Below are positions 22,404 to 35,195 of a stretch of 64,000 nucleotides of DNA, piece by piece. The DNA lies in assembly GCA_963070105.1 (NCBI GenBank), contig OY718807.1:9982483-10046482 (forward strand), given 5' to 3'. The translations under genes and the position numbers were made by a program. The notes beneath the pieces were generated by a model that was not told the DNA's origin, did not search any database, and was given only the letters and a program-made list of their open reading frames with translations. Position 1 is the stretch's first letter, and the number at the start of each line of letters is the position of its first letter. The DNA comes from Litomosoides sigmodontis. Lineage: Eukaryota; Nematoda; Chromadorea; Rhabditida; Onchocercidae.

Positions 22404-25400
22404 ATGTACTGGAAACATGTAGCATATTTCATATGTTTATTCGGGATGATCAAGAAATTTCGTCCAGCTACTCCTTTCCTGACACCATTCCTCGTTTCAT
22501 CCTATAAAAACTTTACCGACGTTCAGTTGTACAGTCAAATATACCCATTATGGACCTATTCATATTTGGTCGCATTGGTAAGTCATTGAGCAATTATTGC
22601 TTCTTAAACCTTAATTAATTGGAAAGAATTTGTTGGAATTCAATTACAACTTGATAGTGAAGTAGACTTACGCAAGAAAAAGTTTTACCGGGAACTATAA
22701 TTAACCTACTGCTTCTCAAGTGCGTCACTTATAACGCTAAGTTTAAAAGTAAATTTCATTTTTCGCTGAATGACAGTCACACTGAGAACTACCTTGTAGC
22801 AGTAGAAATTTCTGTCTTTTCTGCCACATGGAAGTACTGATGGTGAAAGTTGGTTGAATTTTATAAGTAAAATGCATAATAATTTCTCTTCTTCGTTCAA
22901 CATCAAATGGCATATTATATGATTAAGCCGTTGGCTATTCGAACTGTGGTGAAATGACCGATGGGCTGGTTGCTGAGAAGTGCGCAATTAAAATTAAGCT
23001 AATTCTGCCTTTCAGATACCAATATTTGTCCTCACAGACGTGCTGCGGCACAAGCCAATTGTAGTTCTCGAAGCGATGTCCTACTGCGCTTCTCATGCGA
23101 TCATTCTTTGGGGTAATGAAGTGTGGCAAATGCAATTAATGGAAGTCATTTTCGGTTTGTATGCAACACATGTAATTGTACAAAGGCACTTTCATGTACT
23201 TTCTTCAAATCATTCAGCACTGAAATAGTAGAGAGGAGGTTGACGTGAAATGATAAGTTGATAAGAAATTCACACTCGTTAACTAGCAGGACTCTCGACA
23301 GCATCCGACATTGCCTACGTTTCCTACATGTACGCAGTTGTTGAGCAGAAGCATTTCAAACGTATCACTTCATTTGTCAGAACAGCTACGCTTTTTGGCA
23401 AATTTTTAGCCTACGGATCCGGTCAGCTGCTTATTTCAACTCACCTTGCTTCATATTTGCAGCTACATGAGGCAAGTAAATGTTTTTACAAATTACTTTC
23501 ACAAAATCATTCCCCATTTCCAGCAAGTAAATGTTGATTTTGCCAAAAAATCTTAAAAAACTAGTAAATAAAGAGAGCTCTCTGATGAGAAAATGATCGA
23601 TTGATAAGAAACTGATTCAACGTAAATTGATCAGCAAGCGAATAATTTATTCACCTACTTCTGACTAAATACTTATTACAAAGTGAGGTGTTTGCAATAA
23701 AAAATGAGGAAGTCATGGTAACAATTAATAAATTTATAAGCGAACAAAAATGCTTTAATAATTATTTGGAAATTACTCGATAGATTAGGCTTACTCACAA
23801 CTTGTGCCAATTTTAACTGAGGTATTCTCTGAAATGAGCTTAATTCTTTTGCACCGAAAAACATATTTTCGATTTTCAATTTTGGAACGACCATAGTAGC
23901 AAAACTCCCTTGGATTATTCAAATTTATGAACTTTCAAATTTTACTCTTTCTGCTTTCGAGAAAAATTGATATTTGTTCCACCAAAGCAATAAGTGCTTA
24001 TTTTGGAAAGAAGGACACTTTCTCTGAGTCAACGAAGTAACTTTCGGTTTATTAGATTTCCTTTGGTTCCGGTTGTATCACTTTACTAATGGCTTGCTTA
24101 CTTCCATCAATATCACCGAAGATGATTAAGAATAAAAATTTAAGAGAAGCGGAAGACTGCGAGCAAACAGTCGAAGTACATGACGATGAAAGGTTAACAA
24201 TTTAAAGCAACACTTATTCTTTCTGCAATTCTTCAATTGAGTTGAAATTTCAAGCTTTCACCCTGCAGTGAACTGAACCGTTCATTTCACAATAGATAAT
24301 TAGCAGATAGTCATGCATGCATAAGTGGTCACTCATACTATTTATCAACGTAAATTTGGATATAGCACAGGGCATCGCTAAACGCAATGCCTGCGACAGT
24401 TCCTGGCATGAAAAGTTATCTTCAAGACGCTTGGAAGCACTTAATGGTTTTCAAGAGTAAGAGAGCTGTGTTCAAGTGGTGCATTTGGTGGGCATTGGCC
24501 AGTTGTGGAACTTTTCAAGTAGGATATTCCTTTTTTCCTCTTCTCTTCTCTTCTCTTCTCTTCTCGGTCATTTAACAGCACGTATGAACCTTTAGACATC
24601 AATGATACCTTCTCGTGCTACTCGTGCCTTTCACTTTTGAAAATTCGGACATTAAGCAGCGAACTGTTCATATCTTGCAAAAATTTTTTGCTAGCGAAAT
24701 CATCCATTTTTTGATTTTTATTTCAGGTTCAAAATTATGTGCAAAATTTATGGGCTTTATTGCAACAAAATGACGAAGCGTACAATGGTATCACTGAGTG
24801 CACAGCTACTTTGATCGGTATGTTATTGTGACCTTAATCATCGCACTGCCCATCACTTATCGCCGCAGTCTCATGCGGTCATTTTTATGCTCTCAACCAT
24901 TTCGCAAACAGAGAAATACAGAGTAAGGAAGAGTTTGAGAGAAACTGTGTGACTGGCGGAAGATTGGAATGCGATAGTGAAGTAAATGCATTTCATATTA
25001 GCAATGTCGACATTGCTGCTAATTAACCACACTTCTCTTCCATTCAATTCGTCTGAAAGACTGTAGGAAGTATGGATTTTGATTGCAAGAAATTTTCTCA
25101 GAGCTGTAGCATGCTAAATGTGAGCACAAAGTGAAAGCTTAGACGTTTCGGGTAGGTAGCAGTGGCAGCATGAAATGAGTAATGAGCTAACACACAGAAG
25201 CAAAGCGCATGTGTCCCAATCCGATGCAGTAAAATGAAATAATGCAGGAGCGATCGTTTGCTTCTTTGTACAATACTTGAGAATTGATTGGGTGAAATGC
25301 GGCGAACTGATATTGTGGCTCAATTCGACGATTAGCGCCGTCCTGCTGATTGTGATGTCTCAAACGACTAGTGCTTTCATTGCTTATATTCTTTACATAG

Positions 25401-26363
25401 TTTTTGCCAGCATTTATCAATTGCTTATGACTGCGGCAAGGTAAGACAAATGCGAAACAGTTTAATGAAGTGGTGATTGATGGTACTACCCGAACATTAC
25501 TTACATCATTTAGCAAAAAATTCCGGCGCTTTTTTGGACGCTTCATATGAAAAAAAAAGAAATATTTTGCGAATTTCGTAGAGTTTATTTCATGTCTGAG
25601 ATATAAAACTTTCATCAAAATGGGCGTAAGCTTCGAAGTTTAATGAAAAGATCTGTGCAATAGGTGAAGTGTGGAATATTTTCATTTCAGTACTAATATT
25701 GCCACGGAACTGACGGCAGCAAGTTATGGCTTAGTGTTTGGTTCCAATACTTTTGTAGCACTTCTCCTGCAGACAATACTAACTGTAATTGTTGTTGATG
25801 AGCATGGCTTGGCACTTGATATACGCACACAGGTGATCTTACAGGACAAATTGCCCGATGACTGACTGCTTGTACCAAGCTGCTCCATCTCACCTAATTT
25901 TCTTTTGGTTTAATATCATTTCATCGTATTTTGAGTTTAAGAAAATCTTTTCTCACCTCGCCGTGAAAGAAAAATTTTTGGGATATCATTAACACCTTCC
26001 GTTTGAATTTCGTTATGAAAATTATGAGCGCTTCTTCAAACCCACTTAAGATAGAAAAGGATATTTCTCAATCTCAGAGAGGAGGAGTAATATTTTTGTC
26101 TGCGAACTTCACCTTGCAATTATACTGCAAAATTCCGATTTAATAGCATTGCAGCAGTTTAACTTTCCAAAAACCGCTCGAATATTCTCAAAACTAAACA
26201 AGTTTATTTCCGAGAAATATTTCAGTTCTTCATTTATGGCTGCTATTTCGGTGCCGTATCAGCAATTTTCATTTTTATGTTAATACAGAAGATTATCAGT
26301 AAAATCTTCGTTACCGAATTCGCTCCTACGGATCAATGTCCTGAAAAAGATACTCTGACGTAG
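22404..26363 (+). CDS. SLC19-family folate/thiamine-type carrier, tandem copy 2
   Basis: Paralogue of the gene 2.3 kb upstream. Nine exons: 22404-22577, 23016-23154, 23290-23471, 24056-24192, 24371-24518, 24727-24817, 25248-25440, 25691-25832 and 26226-26363, giving 447 aa. Signatures are FGMIKKFRPATPFLTPFL, NFTDVQLYSQIYPLWTYSYL, FVLTDVLRHKPIVVLEAMS, then ASDIAYVSYMYAVVEQKHF, which is closer to characterised SLC19 carriers than copy 1 (ASACEIGYESYMFLNVDRKYY). Later come KWCIWWALASCGTFQ, NGITEC and TELTAASYGLVFGSNTFVALLLQ. Seven of nine exons have a partner in copy 1, six of identical length besides exon 1. Only exons 4, 5 and 9 differ in length, and intron 4 is phase 2 here but phase 0 in copy 1. 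The donor after exon 3 reads GAG|GCAAGT; a GT donor is used at the same place in copy 1. It ends in a short tail and TAG. Confidence 0.92.
24539..24565 (+). repeat. (CTCTT)n pentanucleotide repeat in SLC19 copy 2 intron 5
   Basis: CTCTTCTCTTCTCTTCTCTT-type tandem pentamer 20 bases after the exon 5 donor. Simple repeat. Confidence 0.85.
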
Positions 26364-28427
26364 CCGGTCACACAAATCTGGTCTTACTGTTTATTAAATG
26401 TATTATACTATTTTTCCATTTTTTTTAAATGAAAACCTGCAAGTGAATGAATCACTGGTCTATCACACATTAAAATTGTTAAATGTAAAAATTTAAGAAT
26501 TCGCATGTCTCTGATGAATGATTGATTGAAACATTTTGTTGAAATAAAAGAAAAAATTAATGACGCAACGAACAACGAACATGCTGTTATCATCGAAGCT
26601 GCTTGTTAATTCAATGCAACATTTTCTTCTTTCAAAGAAATGGCATGAGAAGGAGCATTTTCAGTGCTTTAATATTCTACAGCCTTTAATTTTTAATTAC
26701 TGAAAAGAGAAAGTAATTTTTCTTCTCCGAAAATAAGCTACAATGGAAGACACAACTGAAAACAGATTTAACAGGCCAACACTGTTGCCTAAATGAAATG
26801 ACTTAGTTTTTGTGAGACCGATCGATGGCCACGTGAAGGTATACTTTGTTATTTTGGTAGGGAAGAAGTCGTTTGCTTTTTTAGACTGAGAAGGTAACAT
26901 TCCTCTCCTCTTCCTTCACAAGCACATCAATTTACCTTTTCTCACTTCTTGTTGTTTGTATCATTCGCTTTTGCGAAGCACTACACTGACAGACACTAAG
27001 CACAGCACTACTAGTTACTGTTATTGACGTTTGCTAATTTAGTTGCAAACAGCAAACACTTCTGACAGTTTAAATCAAATTAATTAGAAAAATGATTGTC
27101 GATTTTTTCTCAAATAGGGAATTATGAAAATATTCGTATGAAGATACATGGGGATATGTTCAGGGCGAAGCGATATTTTATGCTTTCTTCCACAGAAATG
27201 CGTGTGGGGAGGGAAGAGAGGGAGAGAAAAGGAAAGAAAAGAAGGAAGAAAAAAGCGCGGTGCTAATTTTTAAAGAATTTAAAAACAAGTTCCTCCCGGC
27301 TTCGTTGTGTCTTTGTGAAGTACCCCATTTACGCAGATTTTTGATAAGAGTTGCTCGAGATGGAAGAGGATTATCCCATCGTTCGCCATTAAAAGCTTTC
27401 TTGCTAAGTTTGGATGGATCAGGGATTCGCTATTAATTAATAAACAGAAAAGAGATTTCAGTTGGCTGAGCAACAACACTTTTCGAGTAAAAAAGGGAAT
27501 GATTCAATGTGGCTGGCAATGCATAATGAATGGAAGGATGGAAAGAAGGTGAATGCTGAAGTAAAATCAGTTATTTCAAACTGATCGAAATGAGTGAGGC
27601 ATGTGTTTTACACAAATCGCCGACACGATGAGGAAGCGCAGTTTCACACATCTATGAAAATATCAGTTGTAATATTTGCCAGAACGTGAAAACCAGTTTC
27701 CTTCATATTTGCAGACAGTAAGTGCCATTGACGACAGGTTTGATTTCAGTTACGGTTTTAGCTTGAAATGATTCATTACAGCGGTAGCTGCGTCAGAAAA
27801 ACGAATGGATCCATCAAACAGCTACTGAATGTTTGCTTCTTCCTCCTTGTCTTACCACATCGCTAGCTTCGTTGCGCAAGAGAAATGGCCAATTTTAAAC
27901 TCTGCTGATGCCCTTTGTTGCGATGATCTCGAAATATGGATGGGCTGAGTGTGCCTGGAACTTCTTCCTATTGCACAGTGCAAAGGACAGAAGTGATTTC
28001 TTTTGAACTTTGTGCAAATCAATTATTTCGAAAACTTCGTACTTTCTTCCTTTCCATGTCGTCTCCTCCACTATTCCTTCCTCTCTCATCAATTCAGTTA
28101 AACATTACCCGTTCAATTCCGCTTCTTTCAGTTAACCGACTCTTTTCATTTTTGTTATTACTTCGTCTTAATAGATGTTCCACGGAGAAGATGCTGTTAG
28201 TCTTTTTTCTCCCATTCCTATGACACTTTTATTTGTGCTTCCCACTTATTAGCTAAGCAATCCATTTCAAACTTTCCATGCTAAATTCTGACTCCAATAG
28301 CAGTATTCTTGTAGTGCATGAAAATGGCAAATAAGGGAGGAATTGTGCACCGCAATTCCAGCCTGGTAGATAGCATGGATTATTTTTCATGATAACTACC
28401 ACCACCGGTAACTATCCAGGTTTTCAG
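26364..28427. other. intergenic, no gene recognised
   Basis: About 2 kb with no supported exon. A purine-rich segment (27205-27260) explains some open frames. A first coding exon of the pepsin-inhibitor-like gene should lie in the last few hundred bases but I could not identify it. Confidence 0.5.
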
Positions 28428-29441
28428 CTTCCGCTTTCTGCTGCTGCTTGCTACAACGGTCAAATCGCAAGTGCAGCACACCATTATCAACAGTTTCAAC
28501 AGCAATATCATTTGTGCCAACGGTGTTTGCTACAACGCGGATGGCGTATTTCTCTCCAACGGCAAAGGATGCTATGTTATTGTAATTTTTCTCTTCATTA
28601 TTTCACTCAACCGAGCAATTTGATCGATGATCGTTTTCGGGTGACAACAACAAAAAGTATCACAACGTTTAATTAACAAATTCACAGTCAAGGGGGACCG
28701 TTTCCTCTCATTTCATTTCTTCTTCCTTTACTTCCCTGTTTATCTGAGGGACACTAGCATACAACTTACTACTACAGATGAAAGTTAAAATTCAATCAAT
28801 GTTTTTTCTTTGCCTGCAATTTCCTGGAAAAATCAATGTTCAGAATGGCAAAATATATAAAGATGGAGTGTATTTACGTAATATGACATCGAGGGATTAT
28901 CGGAAATTGGAAATTTATAATGAAGAAGTAAATCGTTGGAGTATGAATCTTGAAGACAGTATCCGACGAGTCAGTTTTCCTTCTTTTCATTTCAATTTTA
29001 TGAGAATCGAAAAGAATAGGCAGCATAGGCGCTTATCGTTTGATGCAAAAAAAACGCTTCAATGTTATCGCATATAAGACAAATGTTTCAAATGACTTAA
29101 GAATTTCTACTTTTATAAAACATAAAATGATTTCTAGCTTTGCATTCACAGAAATAAACTAAATATTCGCAAGCAACAAAGCAAAACGTAGGATTCCAAA
29201 CAAGATACACCCTTTGAAAGAAACTTATTTCAATTTTTTGTTAGTAAAAATTGATTCCCAAAATCAACACAATAAGCAACAGTTGTAGAGTTTTCCGTGG
29301 GACACACGCAATCCATTGCATACGCAATTTCCATGGAATTTAGTATCCGATGCTTCGAGAAGACGACGCCACGTAAAAGATGAAAATCGCAACGGACGCA
29401 AACGATCTATGCCTTTTCCAGCAGTACCATATTTTTGCTGA
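28428..29441 (+). CDS. pepsin inhibitor-3 (aspin-like) family secreted protein, 5' partial
   Basis: Three visible exons, 28428-28581, 28844-28969 and 29289-29441, give about 143 aa. The first starts in phase 2 with no Met, so an upstream exon is missing. Its start, FRFLLLLATTVKSQ, looks like the end of a signal peptide, and NIICANGVCYNADGVFLSNG follows. Exons 1-2 join as GKGCYV-INGKIYKDGVYLR-NMTSRDYRKLEIYN, which fits the nematode pepsin-inhibitor-3 pattern of GC.V.NGKLY.NG.Y.R.LT..E...L..Y. An alternative acceptor for exon 2 at 28778 adds 22 residues. The last exon contains basic runs (RRRR and GRKR, possible processing sites) and ends MPFPAVPYFC, a Pro/Phe-rich, Cys-terminal tail seen in this family. 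Whether it inhibits an aspartic protease is not shown by the sequence. Confidence 0.6.
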
Positions 29442-30378
29442 AATATCTTTTCTTGTAAAAAAAAGGAAATAAATGATTTGCGAGGAAAGTATGAGCAACT
29501 GCCAGCAATAAAAAAAACAATTTGAGTTTGCACAAAGGGATAATTCATTCATTCACCTTGTGATCTCTTTCTTTGGAAGAAGCCGACCAGAAGAAATACG
29601 AAATACTTGGAAAGAATATTGGAAACGAAATATGTTGCAATCAGTGAAAATAAGAACTTGACAATATTTGAAAAAAATTCGGAATGATGAATAATGCTAC
29701 ACTGTAGAAGTGTGAAGAGTGACGATAACATCTGTAAATGACGAGCACTACGCATTCAACGCATTTCACGTAACGTAATAGTTGGTATTCTACGTTTGAG
29801 AATGTCTCTTGTTAACTGCATGATGTTAATTAATACCATCTAGAGATGGAAGATAATCTTTAAATTATTAAGAATTTTATTAAATTATTTTGATTTTGGC
29901 ATTTACATGCGCATGTATTATTTCCTCTCTAATAAAATTCCAGGAATGTACGTCTACATCCACAAACTAATAGTTCTGATTAATTGATAATTGCTTGAAA
30001 TATTATTAATTAATTAAAATTTTTTTTGTTAAACTGTCAGAACACTCTTTCACTTCCTTGTTCGATTAGTTTTGCGAAGGAACATTCAGCATGATTATAT
30101 TGAAAGTAGTCGAAATATGCCATAAATAAAAATGTCAAGTGTGACATACCAATACCATCCCATCAACGCTAACAGTCCATGACCAATTCCTCCACGCAAG
30201 CAGGTCTCTCGTGAAACTGCTACGTGAGATTTGTTTTGCCATCATTAACATCCAAAGCTTTCGCCTTAAGTATTCCCTTGTTGGGATCAGCTATACAGCC
30301 ACTAAATCTAACTGCATTATCTTTCTACAGATAATTTTATAATCAATTATTCCATTAAATAGCTAAGCGGTAATAACT

Positions 30379-30410
<32 letters not shown>

Positions 30411-31002
30411 CAGGTAAATAAATTCAAATCACTTATTGATTTAATAATTTCATATCAGATCCGTTTCTATCATTTAGCTTTTTATTTGTTGGCATATTTA
30501 AATTATACGATGACATAATATCAGTGATTATACGGCAGTTATGGAAAGGAAAACTAATCGTGAGAGGACTGATTATAAGGTATTTGAACGATGATGTCAC
30601 AGACCTTATACTAATTACCTTGACCTTAAAATATGAATCTAAGTGCATTCCTCATATCGTACGTGTTTCACTGTTGCATTATTTCAATATGTGACATTTG
30701 TATTTCAACGGATGTCGTGTTTGCATTTCAACTTCTCGAATTAGAAATTTGGCCTCATTGCTATTTTCTTTTCATCCACTAAAATTTTTCCCAACTAATT
30801 CACGTTAGCCAACTCTGCCTTAGCAGAGCAAAATTTCGCCATTTAGCATTCCCTTAAATTCCCTCATTGTAAACTGTTAGCATTCCATTTTCATGTTCCA
30901 TGCAACATTTTCAATTGCAAATAATTTGTTGAAAATTCGTGTGAGTGAGAAAAGGTTGAAGGAAGCGAAAAAGGACATATCCCTGAACGGCTTTAGTTTC
31001 CC
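29442..31002. other. intergenic with a (GT)n tract
   Basis: No exon recognised. A pure GT microsatellite lies at 30387-30410. The collagen promoter should be at the right end. Confidence 0.55.
30387..30410 (+). repeat. (GT)12 microsatellite
   Basis: Uninterrupted GT dinucleotide tract of 24 bases in intergenic DNA. Confidence 0.9.
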
Positions 31003-32798
31003 ATGGTGGACAGCCAGAAAAATGCCTTCAATCGAGCCCGAATTATAATAATTATATCGCTTCTTATGCTTACAATAATGTCTGCCATACATACATCGCT
31101 GTTTCTTCGAATTGAGCGCACCAAGCAGCACTTGCGAAAACGGATGGCAATATTAGAGGTACAAATCAGGAAGGTTTTTTCTAGTAAATTTCAAAAATTC
31201 TCTACTCATGTTGCGAATTTATTGCTCATTTCAAAAAGCAATAACCTCAGCTATGTGTGTTGCAACCTCTGTTTTCAATTGCCTCGATTAATTTTAGAAT
31301 TATTTCCTATTAAGTCCCAATTAAGTAAAAAATGATTCAAAGTCGACAATCTTTTTTTTTTGCAATTATTCAATTTTTACAGAAAAATAAACATTTATTC
31401 ATGCATAATGTACCTGACAGCAATTAAATTGGAATACTAAATGAGCTTTGGAAAAATTTTTAAAAAACCACTTTAAAAAATTGCGCGTACATTTGGGAGT
31501 GACAAAATTACGATAAACATAAGTAACAACAAAATTGCTGTCAAAATTCCAATCAATTTATAAATACAGGAAACAAGAAAAACCATTTGGACTGATATTC
31601 TTGCATTACGGAAAGGTCGAGCTATAAAACGAGGTAAATTATAATTACAATTTATCTACCTGTTTTTTTTTCTTCTCTAATTTTTACGAACTTGTGATAA
31701 AACAAAATTTGATTCTGGAAATTAAATTCATGTTTTCAGACGTCTACTCGCAACAGCTAACGACGAGTGAATACCAACAATGCGATTCATGCCTTAATTT
31801 ACAATGTCCGCCTGGACCTAGAGGACCGCCAGGATTAGATGGAGAACCTGGTGTAGATGGTCTTCCCGGTAGACCTGGTAAAGCGGGCATTGATGGAATT
31901 GATATGCTGGAACATGCTGAAAGTAATTCCCCATGGTTAGTTCCAAATACGTTACGCTGTTTAGATTTAACATCTGTTATTTGAACCAAAGATTTGAGAT
32001 ACCAAAATTTGAAATTGAGAGTAGTCGATAACAACAGGGAGAACAAAACGAAGGATGGGGAGATACAAATGGAAAAGAGAGAGAGAGAGAGAAAGTAGAA
32101 AATAATTGGTAGCCTATTTCACTTTTCTATCTTCCATACATTTTTGGAGAGAAGTATCAATGCCTTCATTCTTTATGTAAAAAATTTTGAATGCTCAGTT
32201 TAAAAACAGAAAATTACAGCATGCTTTGTCCTGCAGGACCACCAGGCGATAGTGGACAGCAAGGAGAACCGGGTATGCCAGGTGCACCTGGAGAACCCGG
32301 ACTACCTGGATTACCTGGAAAACCAGGACTACCTGGTAAAGTGGGACCACCAGGACCACCAGGAGAGCAGGGTGAGGAGGGACATGCTGGTATCAAAGGA
32401 CCACCCGGTGATGACGCTATCGGCGGAGTAGGCATTAAAGGTCCACCAGGACCACCAGGACCGCGTGGTCCTAAAGGTCTTTCTGGAGCAAATGGTATTG
32501 CTTCGAATAATGTGGGACCCCCGGGGCCTATTGGTGAAATGGTAAGTCGTCATTTTAGGACGTATTTTCAAAGTGAGTGTTGAATTCCCATAATTTTCCA
32601 GCAGAAAAAGTCTATTACATGGTTTACTAATTCTAGGGACCTCATGGACCACCAGGAAAGCGCGGTGAACCAGGACCACCAGGGTCAAAGGGACTGCCGG
32701 GCGAAATTGGCCTACCAGCGGGACATTGTCAATCATCTTGCGGCGTCCAGGAAGTGATGGCACCATCACTTACTGAGTTGGATGTGGGTGTCGACTGA
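31003..32798 (+). CDS. nematode cuticle collagen
   Basis: Five exons, 31003-31158, 31570-31633, 31740-31935, 32220-32541 and 32637-32798, giving 299 aa, the usual size for cuticle collagens. Residues 13-35 form an N-terminal hydrophobic segment ([18 protein letters not shown]). RAIKR at about 69-73 is the subtilisin-type processing site of homology box [10 protein letters not shown] leads into the first Gly-X-Y block of about ten triplets. After an interruption, CMLC starts the main Gly-X-Y domain (about 32 triplets, broken once around NGIASNNV), which continues in exon 5. The C-terminus has GHCQSSCG, the paired cysteines that cross-link trimers, and a short non-helical tail. Phases agree throughout. 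The antisense open frame across exon 4 is a shadow of the GGN repeats. The subgroup is uncertain. Confidence 0.93.
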
Positions 32799-32819
32799 TT
32801 ATGGCCTAATTTTCTAGGT

Positions 32820-32825
32820 AATAAA
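32820..32825 (+). promoter_or_regulatory. candidate polyadenylation signal of the collagen gene
   Basis: AATAAA 22 bases after the collagen stop codon, a typical distance for compact nematode 3' UTRs. Confidence 0.5.
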
Positions 32826-35195
32826 AATGTGTTAAGAACTAGAAACTCGAAGCTGCGCTTATGAACAATCTCCTTGGGTCTGTTCTCCGAATCATATCCT
32901 TCTTCACACATGGTGTTATATCACAACAAATGAACAGCAAATGCAAAGTGATGCTCTGAATTAGTTCGGACTAGTTTGACATCAGTAATGAATAAATGGT
33001 TGTAGGCTGAAATGTTTGTTAGTATTTTGTTCAAATAATTTTGCTGCTCTCTTACACAATTGTTTTCAAATTCTTGGGAAATTTCGCGACGAGAAAATCT
33101 AATATTTCCATTCCACTCAGTGGTATTTATCATCGGTCCTCTGTACTTTAATGATTTTCGATGGTTCATTGTGATGAATACATGTACACATCCCATCTAA
33201 TTCAGCTATTTCCGAACAAATTTCCGCTCACCTTTATTTACCTTGTACGTAATAAAAATAGTATTAATGGGCAGGAGAAGGTACGCACACACGTACGCAT
33301 TCTCAGGAAATATGCCACATAACAGAGCTCCTAAGCGAGGACCTTAAAATTCAAAAGGTTTCAAGTGACGAACAACCAAACTCATCATCACAGCCAATTT
33401 ACTTGAGAACAATCAAGAAATTAACGCCAGTGTTGGAGAACGAAATAGAATATGGGGATTTAAAAAATATCAACAAAATAATATGGATTAATACCACTTT
33501 CCTGCATCACTTCATTGATTGATTAAAAAAATGCAGTTGCAGTTGAAGTTTCTCACGACGTAAATTTTTGGAAGAAAATTTTCTCAATGAGTTAGAGAAG
33601 AAATAGCAAAATGTTCCGACACTGAATAACAAAGTTTCTTTTGGTCAAAGCTATCCAAAGATTGAGTAGTTCAGCTATTTATACATAACTTTAACGTATT
33701 CCATGCAAGAAAAATATTGTCCAATTTCATTTGCTGCTGCTTGATAAGAGGAAAATGAAGAAAGTAATGAGAGGCAGAGAGAGAGAGAGAGAGAAATAGA
33801 AAGAAAGATTGTCAAGGCAGGCGGGAGAAGTGTGAATCTTCTGGGAACTCATCATTCCACATCACTGTAGAACAATGATATACAGAGAGAGATGCACTGT
33901 AAGCATGCGATTGTACCTCAGATGAACAAAATACCGATAGGGTAAGGTTGGTATGAATGGATGTTTTCCTGGGATAAATCAATCCACACCGATCCTCGTA
34001 TTCAGAAGAACTCGAAGCACTCAAACCTCAGCTTCAAAATTACCTGTCATTATCCCAAAGGACGACAGGTATTTGATGACTGGCCGTTGTGGCTGATGAT
34101 TGTGAGTAGCGTTGGTGGCGGTCTGTCCTCCTACCTTTTCTTTCTTAATGGAGTGCTTTTTCCCGGGACTTTTCCCAGTGTTTTTTTTCGGAACTTTTAA
34201 GGGATGATAGTGGCATATGAAAGCTCGAAGATGAAGATTGAAGTGCAAAGCTAGAAAGTACTATAGGCCATTTTCCTCTCTCTAAGTATTCCGTATTACA
34301 GCGTTGGTGTATTTGTATTTTCCTCTGCATATGAGCTGTTTAACGGAAGGGAATGATGAAATGTTCACTTATTATCTTTCCTTCCTTCGCTATTCGGCAA
34401 AACTGCGATTAAATCAGACAGGAGAAATCATTGGTTAATTGATGTGATTTTTAGATTGAAACAAAAGATAGTGGATAAATTCAGACAGTACACTAGATAT
34501 TTCTGTCTGCTGTGCCTCTGCCCTTATAAGAGTTGAATTATAAACCGTACCACTGTAAAGGACACATAACTGCCAGTAGTAGGGAGTTTAAAACGAGTAA
34601 AAAAAGATATGAACAAATGGATAATCGTGGCCAAATTGATAATCCACTAGTGCAGCCCATAATCCAAATTAAACACATACTGATTTTTTCCTTTTACGGC
34701 ACCAGTGATGTTATGATTATTAATATTAATGTTGCTTTGCTTTAGACCATTACCAAAAGTCTTCCCATAGAAATTCGTATTAAATAAACAAAAAAAAACT
34801 GTTTACTGTGAAAATCCAAAGCAAACAAACAGTGCCGATCATCCGTAAGCATAACGCACTTTAATTGTGATCAAGGAACCGAACAAGACATGGAAAAGAA
34901 CCAAATAATAAGCATACAAAACACTCATAGACAAAACATCATATGCTTAGAAAAAGCTTGGAAATCGAGAGCTGCTCACAAACAAAACATGCTAACACTA
35001 AAATAACCAGCCACTACCAATCACTTAGTTTGATAATTCATCAACTCATTATCCATTTGTGGTTATATAACCGTCTGATTTCAGAAACACGTCTATCTGG
35101 CCTATTTTTTGACCGTTTATTTTTGTCCTCTACGTTTAACCTGTAGTTATTATCGGATTGGTATCATTTATCTTTTCAATTATTTATTGCGGAAT
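32826..35195. other. intergenic, no gene recognised
   Basis: About 2.4 kb without a supported exon. It contains a short (GA)n run at about 33777-33794. Open frames on both strands here are short and have no splice context. Confidence 0.55.

Noticed and set aside
29264..29548. Minus-strand frame ending NCVCNGLRVSHGKLY..CC
   Set aside because: It looks cysteine-rich, but the opposite strand carries the phase-matched last exon of the pepsin-inhibitor-like gene (ending MPFPAVPYFC), which explains the open frame.
32214..32435. Antisense Gly/Pro-rich collagen-like frame
   Set aside because: Antisense of GGN-CCN collagen repeats also reads as Gly-Pro. It is a shadow of the + strand collagen exon.
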